Below, piece after piece: positions 27,989 to 39,023 of a stretch of 43,847 bases of DNA. Origin of the DNA: an archaeon (GTDB lineage: Archaea; Asgardarchaeota; Heimdallarchaeia; Heimdallarchaeales; Kariarchaeaceae); NCBI GenBank assembly GCA_024280435.1, contig JAJRQD010000216.1, positions 1 to 43,847 of the forward strand, given 5' to 3'. Both the position numbers and the translations under genes were made by a program. Within the stretch, counting starts at the first letter, position 1. Each line of letters starts with the position of its first letter. The notes below the pieces were generated by a model that worked only from the letters and a program-made list of their open reading frames with translations, did not search any database and was not told the DNA's origin.

Positions 27989-30316
27989 ATGATTGATAAC
28001 TCTGGAATTATTACTGAATTGAAAAATAGAATTAGGTATGATAATCTAATAGAGTTACTAAAAGATGTTCAAGAATTAAATATATCTAATCCGTATTTAG
28101 AACTGTTAGAAGCTGAAATCCTTTTTAAAATAGGACTATTCATGGAGACAGAGAAGTTATTACTAAAAATAATATTAGAGGAAAATGGAGATATTGTTTC
28201 TGAGGCTAAAATATTACTTATTTACAATTATATAAGGCTAGGTGATATCAATGAGGTTGCTTCCGTATTTGATTCATTTGATATAGACAGTCTATCCAAT
28301 AATTCGATTTTAATCAAATTCTATAATTTATATGCTCATTATTATTCCTTCATTGGAAATACAACTGAACAAATGAATATATTTCAGAAATTAAATCACA
28401 TATTTGAGAAACTAAAGCATGAATATTATTTTGAATATATTGAATTTCTTTATAATAAAGCAGATCATTATCGATCTTCTAGTGAATTGGTTAAATCATT
28501 GAATATTGTTGAAACCTCACTTGACCTGTTGAAAATTAATTTGGATAAATATTTGTTAGGTAAAATATTATTGATCAAAGGTCATTGTTACAGCCAGATG
28601 GGAGAATACAACAGGGCATTATTGTTATTTGAAGAGGCAGAAAAATTGTACACACGTATTTCTAGTAGAATTGGTGAAAGTGCTGCATTAGGTAACATTG
28701 CAGGAATTTATCAGCTTCAAGGATACCATGATAAATCAATTGAACTGTATAATAAAAGCCTTGCACTTGATCCATATGAGTCTAGAAATGCAGGATTTGG
28801 CTATGAGGGATTGGGTTCAATATTCAGCTCTTATGGTGAGATTGCAATAGCTCTTGAATATCATCACAAAGCAATGAGGATAAGGGAAAAGATAAATAAT
28901 CCACAGGAATTAAGCTTCTCTTTCAAGGAAATTGGTATCTGTCATCATTTAATGGGTAATTATGAACTATCAAATGAATTTCTTGTAAAAAGTCTTAAAA
29001 TAAATATTGATACAAATAACATATATCATCAGGCTCAGATACTGTACCATCTTGTGAATACAAATATTGAGTATGAGAATATTGAGAAATTAAATTATTA
29101 TGCAGCTTTAGCAGAAAATATAAATGCAATGAACAATGATGTAATTATATTATATCAATTACTCACCAAAGCTATAACTTTGAAATCTATGAAAAGACCG
29201 AGCAAGATATTTGAGGCAAAACTATTACTTGAAGAGATCACCAACAAGTATAAATCAAACAAGGAACTATATGTGATATCTAAATTTAATATTTGTGAAA
29301 TACTGCTATATGAACTAGAATTGTATCCAAATGATGAGATTATGGATGAATTATCAATTCTAACAGATGAGACGATGATTTTATCAGAAGAGATCTCCTC
29401 ACAGAAATTAAGAGTAAAGATACATATACTGAAATCCAAATTAGCATTGTTGGAATTTAATTTTGAGGAAGCAATGATACAAATATCAAAGGCAGAAGAG
29501 TTAGTGATAGATAATAACCATGAAAGGTTGGCAATTTTTGTACTGTTACAAAAAGAGCTTTTGTTAAGTCAGAAGATTGAATGGAATGAGATGAAGAAAC
29601 AAAAAGCTAGTATGTCTGATAGACTTGAGAAATCAAATATCTCCTCATTTGTATCAAATCTCTCCATGCAGAACGAGGGAATTTCTATGCTGGTGCATGA
29701 TATAAATAATCTCGTGCAGTTAAATCAGAATTATGCAGGTTTATTATTATTGGAGGAATCAATTCCTAAAGATGTCAGAGAATATATAACAATTATTGAA
29801 AAGACATCCCAGAATATCAAAGACTTGACAACTAACCTTGTCTCACATAATTTACCAGAAATATTAGATATCAATATACTGGAATTAATAGTTGAGAGGA
29901 TAAAAATACTTACAAGTAAGGCAATGGATAAAAAAATGAGCTTTATCACTGATTTTCAAAGAGTGGATTTTTTTGTGAATTATACTGAGATGAACAGGGT
30001 TGTAGATAATCTGATTGGAAATGCAATTAAATTTGGTCCAGAGCATAGTGATATTATTATTCGGTTGTATAGTGAAAACAAATATCTGGTATTTGAAGTA
30101 CAGAATGATGGACCTGCAATCCCAAAAGATTTTCAATCGATAATATTCAATAAGTACAGCAGGATACACCGGGATATTCCCGGATCAGGCCTTGGCCTAG
30201 CAATATGCTCCCAAACTCTGATGCTGATGAATGGTAGAATTGTACTAGAATCACCTTTGAAAGGAAGGAAGGATGGAGTGCTTTTCAGAGTGTTTATTCC
30301 AAATCAACTACCGTAA
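27989..30316 (+). CDS. TPR-repeat sensor histidine kinase
   Basis: Multiple TPR units (GEYNRALLLFEEAEKLY, GYHDKSIELYNKSLALDP, GEIAIALEYHHKAMRIRE), H-box-like MLVHDINNLVQLNQNYAG, HATPase NLIGNAIKFGPEHSDI and SGLGLAICSQTLMLMNG. Confidence 0.88.
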   Translation: MIDNSGIITELKNRIRYDNLIELLKDVQELNISNPYLELLEAEILFKIGLFMETEKLLLKIILEENGDIVSEAKILLIYNYIRLGDINEVASVFDSFDIDSLSNNSILIKFYNLYAHYYSFIGNTTEQMNIFQKLNHIFEKLKHEYYFEYIEFLYNKADHYRSSSELVKSLNIVETSLDLLKINLDKYLLGKILLIKGHCYSQMGEYNRALLLFEEAEKLYTRISSRIGESAALGNIAGIYQLQGYHDKSIELYNKSLALDPYESRNAGFGYEGLGSIFSSYGEIAIALEYHHKAMRIREKINNPQELSFSFKEIGICHHLMGNYELSNEFLVKSLKINIDTNNIYHQAQILYHLVNTNIEYENIEKLNYYAALAENINAMNNDVIILYQLLTKAITLKSMKRPSKIFEAKLLLEEITNKYKSNKELYVISKFNICEILLYELELYPNDEIMDELSILTDETMILSEEISSQKLRVKIHILKSKLALLEFNFEEAMIQISKAEELVIDNNHERLAIFVLLQKELLLSQKIEWNEMKKQKASMSDRLEKSNISSFVSNLSMQNEGISMLVHDINNLVQLNQNYAGLLLLEESIPKDVREYITIIEKTSQNIKDLTTNLVSHNLPEILDINILELIVERIKILTSKAMDKKMSFITDFQRVDFFVNYTEMNRVVDNLIGNAIKFGPEHSDIIIRLYSENKYLVFEVQNDGPAIPKDFQSIIFNKYSRIHRDIPGSGLGLAICSQTLMLMNGRIVLESPLKGRKDGVLFRVFIPNQLP

Positions 30317-30378
30317 TTCTCGTTAGATTGCAAAATTTTATACAATAAGTAATGGACTTACTTTCTGCACATAAATTC

Positions 30379-32088
30379 TTAATCATATAATCTAGACCTT
30401 ATTTTAACTGATATAAGCACAATTATCACAAAAACAGTAACACTACCTACAAGTCCAGTGATCAGTAACGTTGTATCTTTAGTGGTGAAAATAAATGTCA
30501 TCAGTGATACAAGCCATACTAGTATCAATGCAATCGGAGCTGTTTTCTTTATCACCTCACCCTCTATTCCAGGACTATCTACAACAGCAGCTGCATTTGC
30601 GATTTTAGCAGGAGATAGTACAGAAGCAAGACCTCCTCCAATACCATTGGCAGCTCCAACTATCACAGGATCAACACCAATAATTGCAGAGGTTTCCTGA
30701 TGATAACGTGTTAACATTGCAATTGAAGAAGTTTCAGAACCCGTTACAAATCCACCAAAAAGGCCAATAAATGGAACCACCAGCGCATAGTAATTACCAG
30801 TAAGGTCTTTGGTGATATTTGCCAGTACATAAATCATATTGTTGACATCATCTAATGCAGGATCTGATGTGGCAGCCACCCACAATCCATCTATAATAAT
30901 AGTTCCACTATGATTAAGAACATATGCCACAGCAAAGAAAATAGCTGCTGCCAACATAGGTCTGAGTGCTCTGTCACCTCCTATCCTTATTGTATCTCTC
31001 ACAGTAGTTTTATCACTTTTTAAAAATAACATTGATAAGATTGTGGAGATAAAAACCCATAGATATGCTTGCCACAGTATTCTGGTCCGTATTACAATTG
31101 CGGGTACAATTTCTCCATCCAGTAATTTAGAGCCCACGTTAACTGGGAATGTATAATCTGAGAAAAGTATTGTCAGTAGCGGATCAATATTGGTTATTAC
31201 TGCAAGAGATATCAGAATAATCCACGGACTAAGAGCTCGTATAAGTGAGAAGTTGCTTGCAAACTCAATCTCTTCCCTGGATAGACTTGATTTATCAATA
31301 ATATCATAACCCAGTATTTTTGTTAGTAATATTGTCACTATCATTACTGATAGACCTGAAAATACTCCAGTCAGTGTAGTTAAACCTGCATAATTTATTA
31401 ATATAGTCATACCACCTGCTGTTAACCCAGAAACTGAGGCATAGAGTATAGATTCTTTATTTTTTAACTCTTTCTTACCACCTGCAATAAATAACATACC
31501 AAAAGCAATTCCAGTGGTTATCACAGGCATAAACCATGAGAATACAATCCCAGCCTGTTGCAATGGTATTCCCATAATATCTGCAAAAACTACTGCTGGA
31601 ATGCTTAACAATGCAAATGTAGTCAATGGATCATATCCAAGTGCAGGTAATGCAACTGCAACAAAGGATGAGTAGCCCAAGGCTAACATTATTGGTGGTA
31701 ATATGGAAATTGGAGTGGCACCTATTGAAACTAGAAATGTACCGAGTCCAAGATTAAGAAACATAATCTGAAAACCTTTTGAACCACCACCACCCAGTGT
31801 TTTGAAAAAAATAATAATTCTTTTGAGAGCACCTGTTTGTTGCATGTAGGTAATCATAACTATACTTGCACCCACCATTAATGATATTGGAAAAGAAGCA
31901 ATAATTCCTGCAAATGATGCAAGAAATATAATTTTAAGATCTGTTTGGAAAACAATAAAAGCAATAATTGATAATATTGTCCATGTTGCATATCCAGTTG
32001 TATCTGCTCTCCATTTATATTTTAATAACAATACTATGGCAAGAATAAATGGTATCATGATAAAAAGAAAAGATAAGTACAAGTTCAT
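30379..32088 (-). CDS. L-lactate permease (LctP) family transporter
   Basis: 569-aa polytopic protein; SIGATPISILPPIMLALGYSS, ALPALGYDPLTTFALLSIPAVVFAD, GLFGGFVTGSETSSIAML, SVLSPAKIANAAAVV. Confidence 0.87.
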   Translation of the reverse strand: MNLYLSFLFIMIPFILAIVLLLKYKWRADTTGYATWTILSIIAFIVFQTDLKIIFLASFAGIIASFPISLMVGASIVMITYMQQTGALKRIIIFFKTLGGGGSKGFQIMFLNLGLGTFLVSIGATPISILPPIMLALGYSSFVAVALPALGYDPLTTFALLSIPAVVFADIMGIPLQQAGIVFSWFMPVITTGIAFGMLFIAGGKKELKNKESILYASVSGLTAGGMTILINYAGLTTLTGVFSGLSVMIVTILLTKILGYDIIDKSSLSREEIEFASNFSLIRALSPWIILISLAVITNIDPLLTILFSDYTFPVNVGSKLLDGEIVPAIVIRTRILWQAYLWVFISTILSMLFLKSDKTTVRDTIRIGGDRALRPMLAAAIFFAVAYVLNHSGTIIIDGLWVAATSDPALDDVNNMIYVLANITKDLTGNYYALVVPFIGLFGGFVTGSETSSIAMLTRYHQETSAIIGVDPVIVGAANGIGGGLASVLSPAKIANAAAVVDSPGIEGEVIKKTAPIALILVWLVSLMTFIFTTKDTTLLITGLVGSVTVFVIIVLISVKIRSRLYD

Positions 32089-32488
32089 TCATGCGGGGTA
32101 AATTCATTAATAATAAAAAATTGCCCATTATAATTTGATTTGATCGAGTATATAATTAAAAATAAAACATTTTCTTATTCGGCGGTACAAAAAAGCATTT
32201 TATTTTTAAAAATACTAAATTGTATTATCATAACTTAGAGAATAAAACCCCAATATTGAATAATTAAGCATATACTCTCTGGTAATGGGATAAAATATGA
32301 TAATCTTACATTTATAAGTTGAATTATTGATGGATAATTGTTTTAACAATCAAATACTAGGAAAGAATACACATTTATTGAATGGATAATCTAGATAACA
32401 CTTAAAAAGCAAAATTAAAGAATTCGAGTTAACAAAAAAGCAAATTGCTTTTAAAAATAAAGGATGTTATAACATTAAACTACTAAAA

Positions 32489-35458
32489 TTGTTAATTCTT
32501 ATTATATTATTGACCAGTGTTCTGCAAAGTACTGCAAACACTGCGGGAACAAATATAATTATTACCGAGGTATTGTATGATGCACCAAATTCAGATGCAA
32601 CTGAAGAATGGATTGAGCTATACAATCCAACATCATCTGCAATTGATGTGACTGGGTGGTCAGTATCAGATAATGCAGGTACATTCACCATCTCTGGAGT
32701 GATCGCAGCCAATGGATATCTAGTTATTGCAAGGGATGCCAATGCATTCTCTGCACTCTATGGATATGCACCAGATATCTCAGGATCAAATCTTGCATTA
32801 TCAAATTCGGGAGATAAGATCAGTCTGAAAAATAATATAGGAACTGAAGTTGATTTCATGGCATATGAGAATTATGTGTCAGGATGGACTGTCTCTGCGA
32901 AAGATCTATCTGTCAGAAGAGCCTCTGCAACTGATACGGATACTGGTATTGATTGGGAAAACTCTAATAGTCTAGGAGATCCAGGATTTGGTAATTATGC
33001 ACCAAGTACTCCTGATACCACTCCACCAGTGGTCACAATCACAAATCCAACTGCATCCACTATTTCTGGTTCCGTAATTATAAGTATGAGTGTTACAGAT
33101 GCCAGTGCAATTGTTCAGAATGAGATATATATAGATAATACATTAAGAGCAAGTTCACCATCCTATAATTGGGATACCACTCTTGAGCTTGATACAGCAT
33201 ACACAATTAAAGCACGTGCTATGGATAGTTCCAATAACTGGGGAGAGGCAATATTCTCAGTTACTGTTGATAACACAAATTATGTGCCTCCCACACTATC
33301 AGAGATGAAGATAATGGCATACAATGTTGAACAATCTGGTCTCAATCCAGATTGGAAACAGGTGGTTAAGGAAGAGAATGCAGATATTGCCATATTTATC
33401 GAGACTGGTGATTGGGATACTAATGGAGTATTTGAATCATACATATCTGAATTCAATACTTATTTCACAACAGAAGACCCATACTATGGTGCACAAACTA
33501 CTGGAATAGCATTTTCTACATCTGGAGAAGCAATAATGTCAAGATACCCCATTGTATCTGTGACACAGATACCACTTGTAACACTAGATGATGGTAGTAG
33601 TTTTGATCCCTCACATGATTTTCTATCAGTCGAACTTGATATTCCTGGTACTAATATGTATGTTGTTGCATCACATCTCAAATGTTGTTCTGGTGCAACT
33701 AATGAGAACAAACGAGAGAGAGCACAAGAAGGCATTATCAATTATATTGATGGTCTAGGAGATGTTCCAGTTGTATATGCAGGTGATCTGAATTCATTCT
33801 CTCCAGAAGATGTTGGTCCACTTGCACCAAATGGAGATCTGAATTATGGTCCAATGTCAATGATGTTAAAGGATGACACATTTGGTGCATATTCTCAGTA
33901 TGGATCAACTGTGCATACATTTGTTGATTCCTTCAGAACTATGAATCCGAATGATCCAGGTTATACTTATGGACATCAAAACCCTACTTTCACATCTAGA
34001 ATTGATTTTCTCACATTAAACCAGCATTTGTATGATAAGATGATCTCTGCCACTGTTGGTGATACACCCACTGCAAATACGGGCTCTGATCATTATTCAA
34101 CTGATGTGACACTGAATTTTGCCACTACAAATGACACCACAGCACCTACACAGGTAACCGGTCTAGTTACAACAACAGTCAGCAATACACAGATTGATCT
34201 GACATGGTCTGTTGCAACTGATGATACAGCAGTTATAGGATATAATATCTACAGAGATGGCGTATTATTGACCTCCACAACAGGGACAAGCTATTCTGAT
34301 ACTGGACTATCAAGTCTCACTACATATTCTTATCAGATATCTGCATCTGATGCAGCAGGTAATGAAGGGATTAGGTCAATCAGCAGTTCAAGTACTACAC
34401 TTGCTGATCCAGATACTACACCTCCAACTCAGGTTACAGGTCTTTCCACAACTGTTATTGGAACAACACAGATTGATCTAACATGGAGTGCTTCTACTGA
34501 TAATATTGCAGTTGCAGGGTATAATATATACAGAGATGGTGTATTCATAACCTCTACCCCAACTACTAGCTACTCTGATACGGGTGTGACTGAAGCCAGT
34601 ACTTATTCATATCAGATATCTGCATTTGATGCTGCGGGTAACGAGGGTTTAGCATCAAATTCTGTGAGTGTATCCACTCCTGATATTTCAGCACCTACAC
34701 AGGTAACAGGTCTAGTTGCAACAACAATCAGTGATACACAGATTGATCTACTGTGGAGTGCTTCTACTGATAATCTAGCTGTTGCAGGATATAATATATA
34801 CAGAGATGGAGTATTATTGACCTCCACAACAGGGACAAGCTATTCTGATATGGGATTATCAAGTCTCACCACATATTCTTATCAGATATCTGCATTTGAT
34901 ACAGCTGGAAATGAGGGACTTCTATCCAATTCTGTATCCAGTACGACTAATGCACCACCTAGTGGAAATTCAATACTGATCTATGAAGTTTACTATGATA
35001 CAATTGGAAGAGATAGCATTGAAGAATGGATTGAATTGTATAACTATGGAAATACAGCAGTTGACCTTTCTGGATGGACTATTTCTGATAATTCAGGTAC
35101 ATACACTATTGCTCAGGGAGTAATACTACAACCAGGAAAATATCTGGTAATTGCAAGAGACAACAATGGTTTCTTCAGCCTATATGGATTTAATCCAGAT
35201 ATAGCAGATCTATCACTTGCACTTGGAAACAAGGGAGATATGCTAACATTAAAGGATACTGCATCTCAGATTATTGATTTTGTAGCTTGGGAAAATTATG
35301 TTTCAGGTTGGAATATAGTAGCAAAAAGAGGTCAGACAATATCAAGAACATCAATAGTAGATACAGATACAGTTACTGATTGGATTGTAAAGCTAAATAA
35401 TGGTACTCCGATTAATAATCTAAATATTGCAATGATACCCATTTCAACAAAGAATTGA
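32489..35458 (+). CDS. Secreted multidomain nuclease: lamin-tail domain - endonuclease/exonuclease/phosphatase - three fibronectin type III domains - lamin-tail domain
   Basis: Hydrophobic N-terminus MLILIILLTSVLQSTANT; LTD-like IIITEVLYDAPNSDATEEWIELYNPTSSAIDVTGWSVSD; EEP motifs MKIMAYNVEQSG, VYAGDLNS, SDHYSTDV; FN3 units (APTQVTGL...YNIYRDGV...YSYQISA..AAGNEG) x3; second LTD IYEVYYDTIGRDSIEEWIELYNYGNTAVDLSGW. Confidence 0.88.
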   Translation: MLILIILLTSVLQSTANTAGTNIIITEVLYDAPNSDATEEWIELYNPTSSAIDVTGWSVSDNAGTFTISGVIAANGYLVIARDANAFSALYGYAPDISGSNLALSNSGDKISLKNNIGTEVDFMAYENYVSGWTVSAKDLSVRRASATDTDTGIDWENSNSLGDPGFGNYAPSTPDTTPPVVTITNPTASTISGSVIISMSVTDASAIVQNEIYIDNTLRASSPSYNWDTTLELDTAYTIKARAMDSSNNWGEAIFSVTVDNTNYVPPTLSEMKIMAYNVEQSGLNPDWKQVVKEENADIAIFIETGDWDTNGVFESYISEFNTYFTTEDPYYGAQTTGIAFSTSGEAIMSRYPIVSVTQIPLVTLDDGSSFDPSHDFLSVELDIPGTNMYVVASHLKCCSGATNENKRERAQEGIINYIDGLGDVPVVYAGDLNSFSPEDVGPLAPNGDLNYGPMSMMLKDDTFGAYSQYGSTVHTFVDSFRTMNPNDPGYTYGHQNPTFTSRIDFLTLNQHLYDKMISATVGDTPTANTGSDHYSTDVTLNFATTNDTTAPTQVTGLVTTTVSNTQIDLTWSVATDDTAVIGYNIYRDGVLLTSTTGTSYSDTGLSSLTTYSYQISASDAAGNEGIRSISSSSTTLADPDTTPPTQVTGLSTTVIGTTQIDLTWSASTDNIAVAGYNIYRDGVFITSTPTTSYSDTGVTEASTYSYQISAFDAAGNEGLASNSVSVSTPDISAPTQVTGLVATTISDTQIDLLWSASTDNLAVAGYNIYRDGVLLTSTTGTSYSDMGLSSLTTYSYQISAFDTAGNEGLLSNSVSSTTNAPPSGNSILIYEVYYDTIGRDSIEEWIELYNYGNTAVDLSGWTISDNSGTYTIAQGVILQPGKYLVIARDNNGFFSLYGFNPDIADLSLALGNKGDMLTLKDTASQIIDFVAWENYVSGWNIVAKRGQTISRTSIVDTDTVTDWIVKLNNGTPINNLNIAMIPISTKN

Positions 35459-35541
35459 ATATTAGTAATTTTAGAATAAAATACAGGATTTAATTCTGTA
35501 ATATACAAAAAAAGATTATTAGAATAATTTATTCAAGAATA

Positions 35542-36063
35542 ATGATGCCAAAATGCCCTTTCTGTGGATCTTCTCAGAGTAATGGTGAAAAACTCAGCAT
35601 ACATCTGTACTCCAAACACAGAGACCAGGAACATATTTTTGAGCGAACTGCAACTGTCAGGCACACAAGCAGGAAAAGATCAAAAATAAAATATGTGGTA
35701 CTTGATGGTAATAATATCGCTTATGCAAATGGTAATCCACCACAGGCAAGATTGATTAAATCCGCACGTAATTATATTAAAAAGAGAGGATATGAACCGA
35801 TAATCATCATCTCAGCTGCTTTGAGACACAAAGTTGAGGACCAGCTTGAATTGATCAGAATGATCAATATAAGCTGGGTGATAGAGGCAGAGCCACATTC
35901 TGATGATGATAGACTCGTGATTGATACTGCACTGAACAAACATTGCAAAATAATAACCAATGATAGGTTCCTTGACCATCTTGAATATTATAATGAAAGC
36001 TCTGTTGATATCAGAACTATGCTTGTTAAATTCAAAATTATAGATAATAAATTCTCATTATAA
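35542..36063 (+). CDS. C2H2 zinc finger plus NYN/PIN-like (Zc3h12a-like) ribonuclease
   Basis: CPFCGSSQSNGEKLSIHLYSKH (C2H2), KYVVLDGNNIAYANG, EPHSDDDRLVIDTALNKHCKIITNDRFLDHL. Confidence 0.75.
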   Translation: MMPKCPFCGSSQSNGEKLSIHLYSKHRDQEHIFERTATVRHTSRKRSKIKYVVLDGNNIAYANGNPPQARLIKSARNYIKKRGYEPIIIISAALRHKVEDQLELIRMINISWVIEAEPHSDDDRLVIDTALNKHCKIITNDRFLDHLEYYNESSVDIRTMLVKFKIIDNKFSL

Positions 36064-36127
36064 ATCATAATACTATTTTATACTGAGCAATGAAACAGTT
36101 TATCTTAAATATATCCCATCATCATTT

Positions 36128-36775
36128 ATGATGACTTTTATCCTAGACTTTGACCATACAATCTCATTGAATGATATTATCACACAGATCCTGGATGAGA
36201 CTGGTATCCATGAATGGAGAGATATAGAGAACAGAGCAGATCTTGGAGAATTAACTCTGAGAGAATGCCTGCAATGGGAACTAGATCATATTAATATCAC
36301 AAAATCTGAATACATTAAATTTATAGAGAACAATCTGAGGATTGATTATGGAGCAAAAGAACTGTTTGAATGGATAAAAAATAATGATTATCCAGTATAT
36401 ATAGTCTCAGATGGATTAAAAGAAGTCATTATCTATGCATTGAATGAGATTGGAGCAAATGAGACACCTATATTTGCACATCAATTGCTATGGGATGGAG
36501 AGAAAAAAATAGGTATCAAAATGGCAAATGATAATTGTGAACATAACTGTGCTAATTGTAAAATATCAAGAGTTAATACAATTAAGGAAAAACATCCAGA
36601 TAATGAATTAATATATATTGGAGATGGATTCACTGATATTCAGGCAGCACCTCTTGCAGATATTATATTCGCAAGAAATAACTATTCATTATCAAAATAT
36701 CTGATAAAAGAAGGTATAGTGCATCATACCTACAATACACTGTTGGAGATTAAAGAAAGACTAGAGAATGATTAG
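36128..36775 (+). CDS. HAD-superfamily phosphatase (phosphoserine phosphatase / MtnX-like)
   Basis: FILDFDHTIS, VYIVSDGLKE, IYIGDGFTDIQAAPLADIIFAR. Confidence 0.85.
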   Translation: MMTFILDFDHTISLNDIITQILDETGIHEWRDIENRADLGELTLRECLQWELDHINITKSEYIKFIENNLRIDYGAKELFEWIKNNDYPVYIVSDGLKEVIIYALNEIGANETPIFAHQLLWDGEKKIGIKMANDNCEHNCANCKISRVNTIKEKHPDNELIYIGDGFTDIQAAPLADIIFARNNYSLSKYLIKEGIVHHTYNTLLEIKERLEND

Positions 36776-36793
36776 ATATATTTTACAGAAATA

Positions 36794-38839
36794 TCAATTA
36801 CAGCCATCACAGATCAGATACATCATATCTTTAATTGTGTGTATATCAAATGGTTTTGAGATTAACGGAATGTTCATCATATCTTGGCTTAATATTTCCT
36901 CACCAAAACCTGTGATAAAAAGTATTCTCTGCTCATGATTTATTTCCAATATTCTTCTAGTAAGTTCGATACCATCAAGATTAGGTATTTTTATATCAGT
37001 GATCACAAGATCTATATCTTTACTCATGGATTTATAGTATTCAAGTGCTTCCAATGGATTATTTTTAATTTCCACTTTTATATTCATCTTAGTGAGAATT
37101 TTAGCAAGAATTAATGAAATCTGCACCTCATCATCTACAATCAATATTTTTTTATTATCTAGTAAGTGCACATGATTCTCCTCATATGAGGTTTTCTCAA
37201 TTTCTTCTGATACTTTTGGTATAACTATTCTGAATGTAGAACCAAGTCCTTCTTTGGAATCAAATATCAATTCACCACCATTATTTTTAACAACATTATA
37301 AGAGGTATATAGACCCAATCCAGATCCTTCTGGTTTAGAACTGATAAAAGGCTCGAAGATATTGGCTCTTATATCTTCTGATATTCCTGTACCTGTATCA
37401 GATACTATTATCTCAACACTATCATCAGAGATTTTTGTCTCTAACACTACTTTTCCCGTATCCACAATAGAATCCTTGGCATTGATTATGAGATTTATGA
37501 TTACCTGGCTGATCTGATCCTTCTCAACTGATATATATCCACAATTCTTGTCTTTTTTTACCTCAAATGATATCTTATCATTGAAAATAACCACTTTTGA
37601 GAATGAATGTAACTCTTCAATAAATGTGTTTACACAGAATGTTTCCACTGATTTTTTAGTCCTCTTTCCATAGCTTAATAATCTCCTAGAAGTGGATGTA
37701 GCTCTCTCAGTTGCTTTTTTTATCTCTATCAAATAATCTTTATAATCAATTGTATTATCAATATTATCAATCAGTATATCTGAATATCCATTGATTATTG
37801 CAAGAGAATTATTAATATCATGAGTTATCTGACTTGTGATCTTGCCAATAGTCTCTAATTTATGATTATGCCATTTTACATCTTCCAATTGTTTTAGGTA
37901 CAATTCCTGTTTTCTAACTGCTGTAATATCATTCACTATCGCCATAATATATTTTATTTCTGTATTTTTATCGATTATAGGTGCACCAGTTATCTCTACA
38001 ATAACAGTATCTCCATTTTTCCTGATATATCTTTTCTCTATTTTTATAGATGATATCTCCATATTTACTATTTTTTTGAATATTTCTTTATTCCACGTTC
38101 TGTCATCAGTATGTGTAAATTTCATGAAATGATTGTTCACTATCTCATCAAATGAATATCCGAGTATAGATGTATAATTTGAGTTGCAATCAACCACCAT
38201 TCCTTGTAGATCAAATACTGCGATACCATTCGGTGTATTCTCAAAAATTGATAATAAATAAGATCGTATATTATTTGAAACTTTTATCTCATTTTTTAGA
38301 AATGTGGTATTTATCTCTATAAATATTGTCAATATGATTGCGAAGATTATCATCGCAGGAATGAAAATGAAAAATACCCTTTCAGGCACAATATTTGACA
38401 TATAAGGAATAAATAGAACAAATATACCTATATCAACAATAAAAATAGTCATTGAAACAATTACATTAAGAAAATATAGAGAGAAGAATAGTGTGATTAG
38501 AATAAAAAAAATACTCCCAGGTACTCCAAGAAATCCTGCCTGTATCACATGATAAATAAGAAATAAATTTATTGTCAATAGAGCAGGAATCACAATCTCA
38601 TTGAATTTATTGATTTTTACAAGATAAATATAAATCAGTATCAATGAAAGATATATAATATCAAAGATTAATTCTATCAAAAGATTAATTCTTGTATTGA
38701 AAAGATAAATAAAAAGTACTGAGTAAAAAAATGAGATACCAAACGCAACAATTAACATTGTATACAGAAAATTTTTCTTTTTTATCATCTCTGCATCAAT
38801 TAAATGAGCCAATGTTTGAGAGAAGGATTGTTCAGACAT
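36794..38839 (-). CDS. Membrane PAS-domain hybrid histidine kinase with C-terminal receiver domain
   Basis: N-terminal TM segments; PAS NIRSYLLSIFENTPNGIAVFDLQGMVVDCNSNY; H-box THDINNSLAIINGYSDIL; HATPase NLIINAKDSI and GSGLGLYTSYNVV; receiver KILIVDDE...DLVITDIKIPNLDGIEL. Confidence 0.92.
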   Translation of the reverse strand: MSEQSFSQTLAHLIDAEMIKKKNFLYTMLIVAFGISFFYSVLFIYLFNTRINLLIELIFDIIYLSLILIYIYLVKINKFNEIVIPALLTINLFLIYHVIQAGFLGVPGSIFFILITLFFSLYFLNVIVSMTIFIVDIGIFVLFIPYMSNIVPERVFFIFIPAMIIFAIILTIFIEINTTFLKNEIKVSNNIRSYLLSIFENTPNGIAVFDLQGMVVDCNSNYTSILGYSFDEIVNNHFMKFTHTDDRTWNKEIFKKIVNMEISSIKIEKRYIRKNGDTVIVEITGAPIIDKNTEIKYIMAIVNDITAVRKQELYLKQLEDVKWHNHKLETIGKITSQITHDINNSLAIINGYSDILIDNIDNTIDYKDYLIEIKKATERATSTSRRLLSYGKRTKKSVETFCVNTFIEELHSFSKVVIFNDKISFEVKKDKNCGYISVEKDQISQVIINLIINAKDSIVDTGKVVLETKISDDSVEIIVSDTGTGISEDIRANIFEPFISSKPEGSGLGLYTSYNVVKNNGGELIFDSKEGLGSTFRIVIPKVSEEIEKTSYEENHVHLLDNKKILIVDDEVQISLILAKILTKMNIKVEIKNNPLEALEYYKSMSKDIDLVITDIKIPNLDGIELTRRILEINHEQRILFITGFGEEILSQDMMNIPLISKPFDIHTIKDMMYLICDGCN

Positions 38840-39023
38840 TTTTATTTTTTAAGTTTATTTATAAAAAATATAAGAACATTTAGAATTAGGAAACTAGATT
38901 AGTCAAAAAAATAAATATTTAACAACATCAATTTTTTAATACCGAAATATTCGTGTTTAAACTATTCAATTTATATTATAGTTATGGTTCAAACTTTAAT
39001 AAGCACATTATTTTTGATAATAT

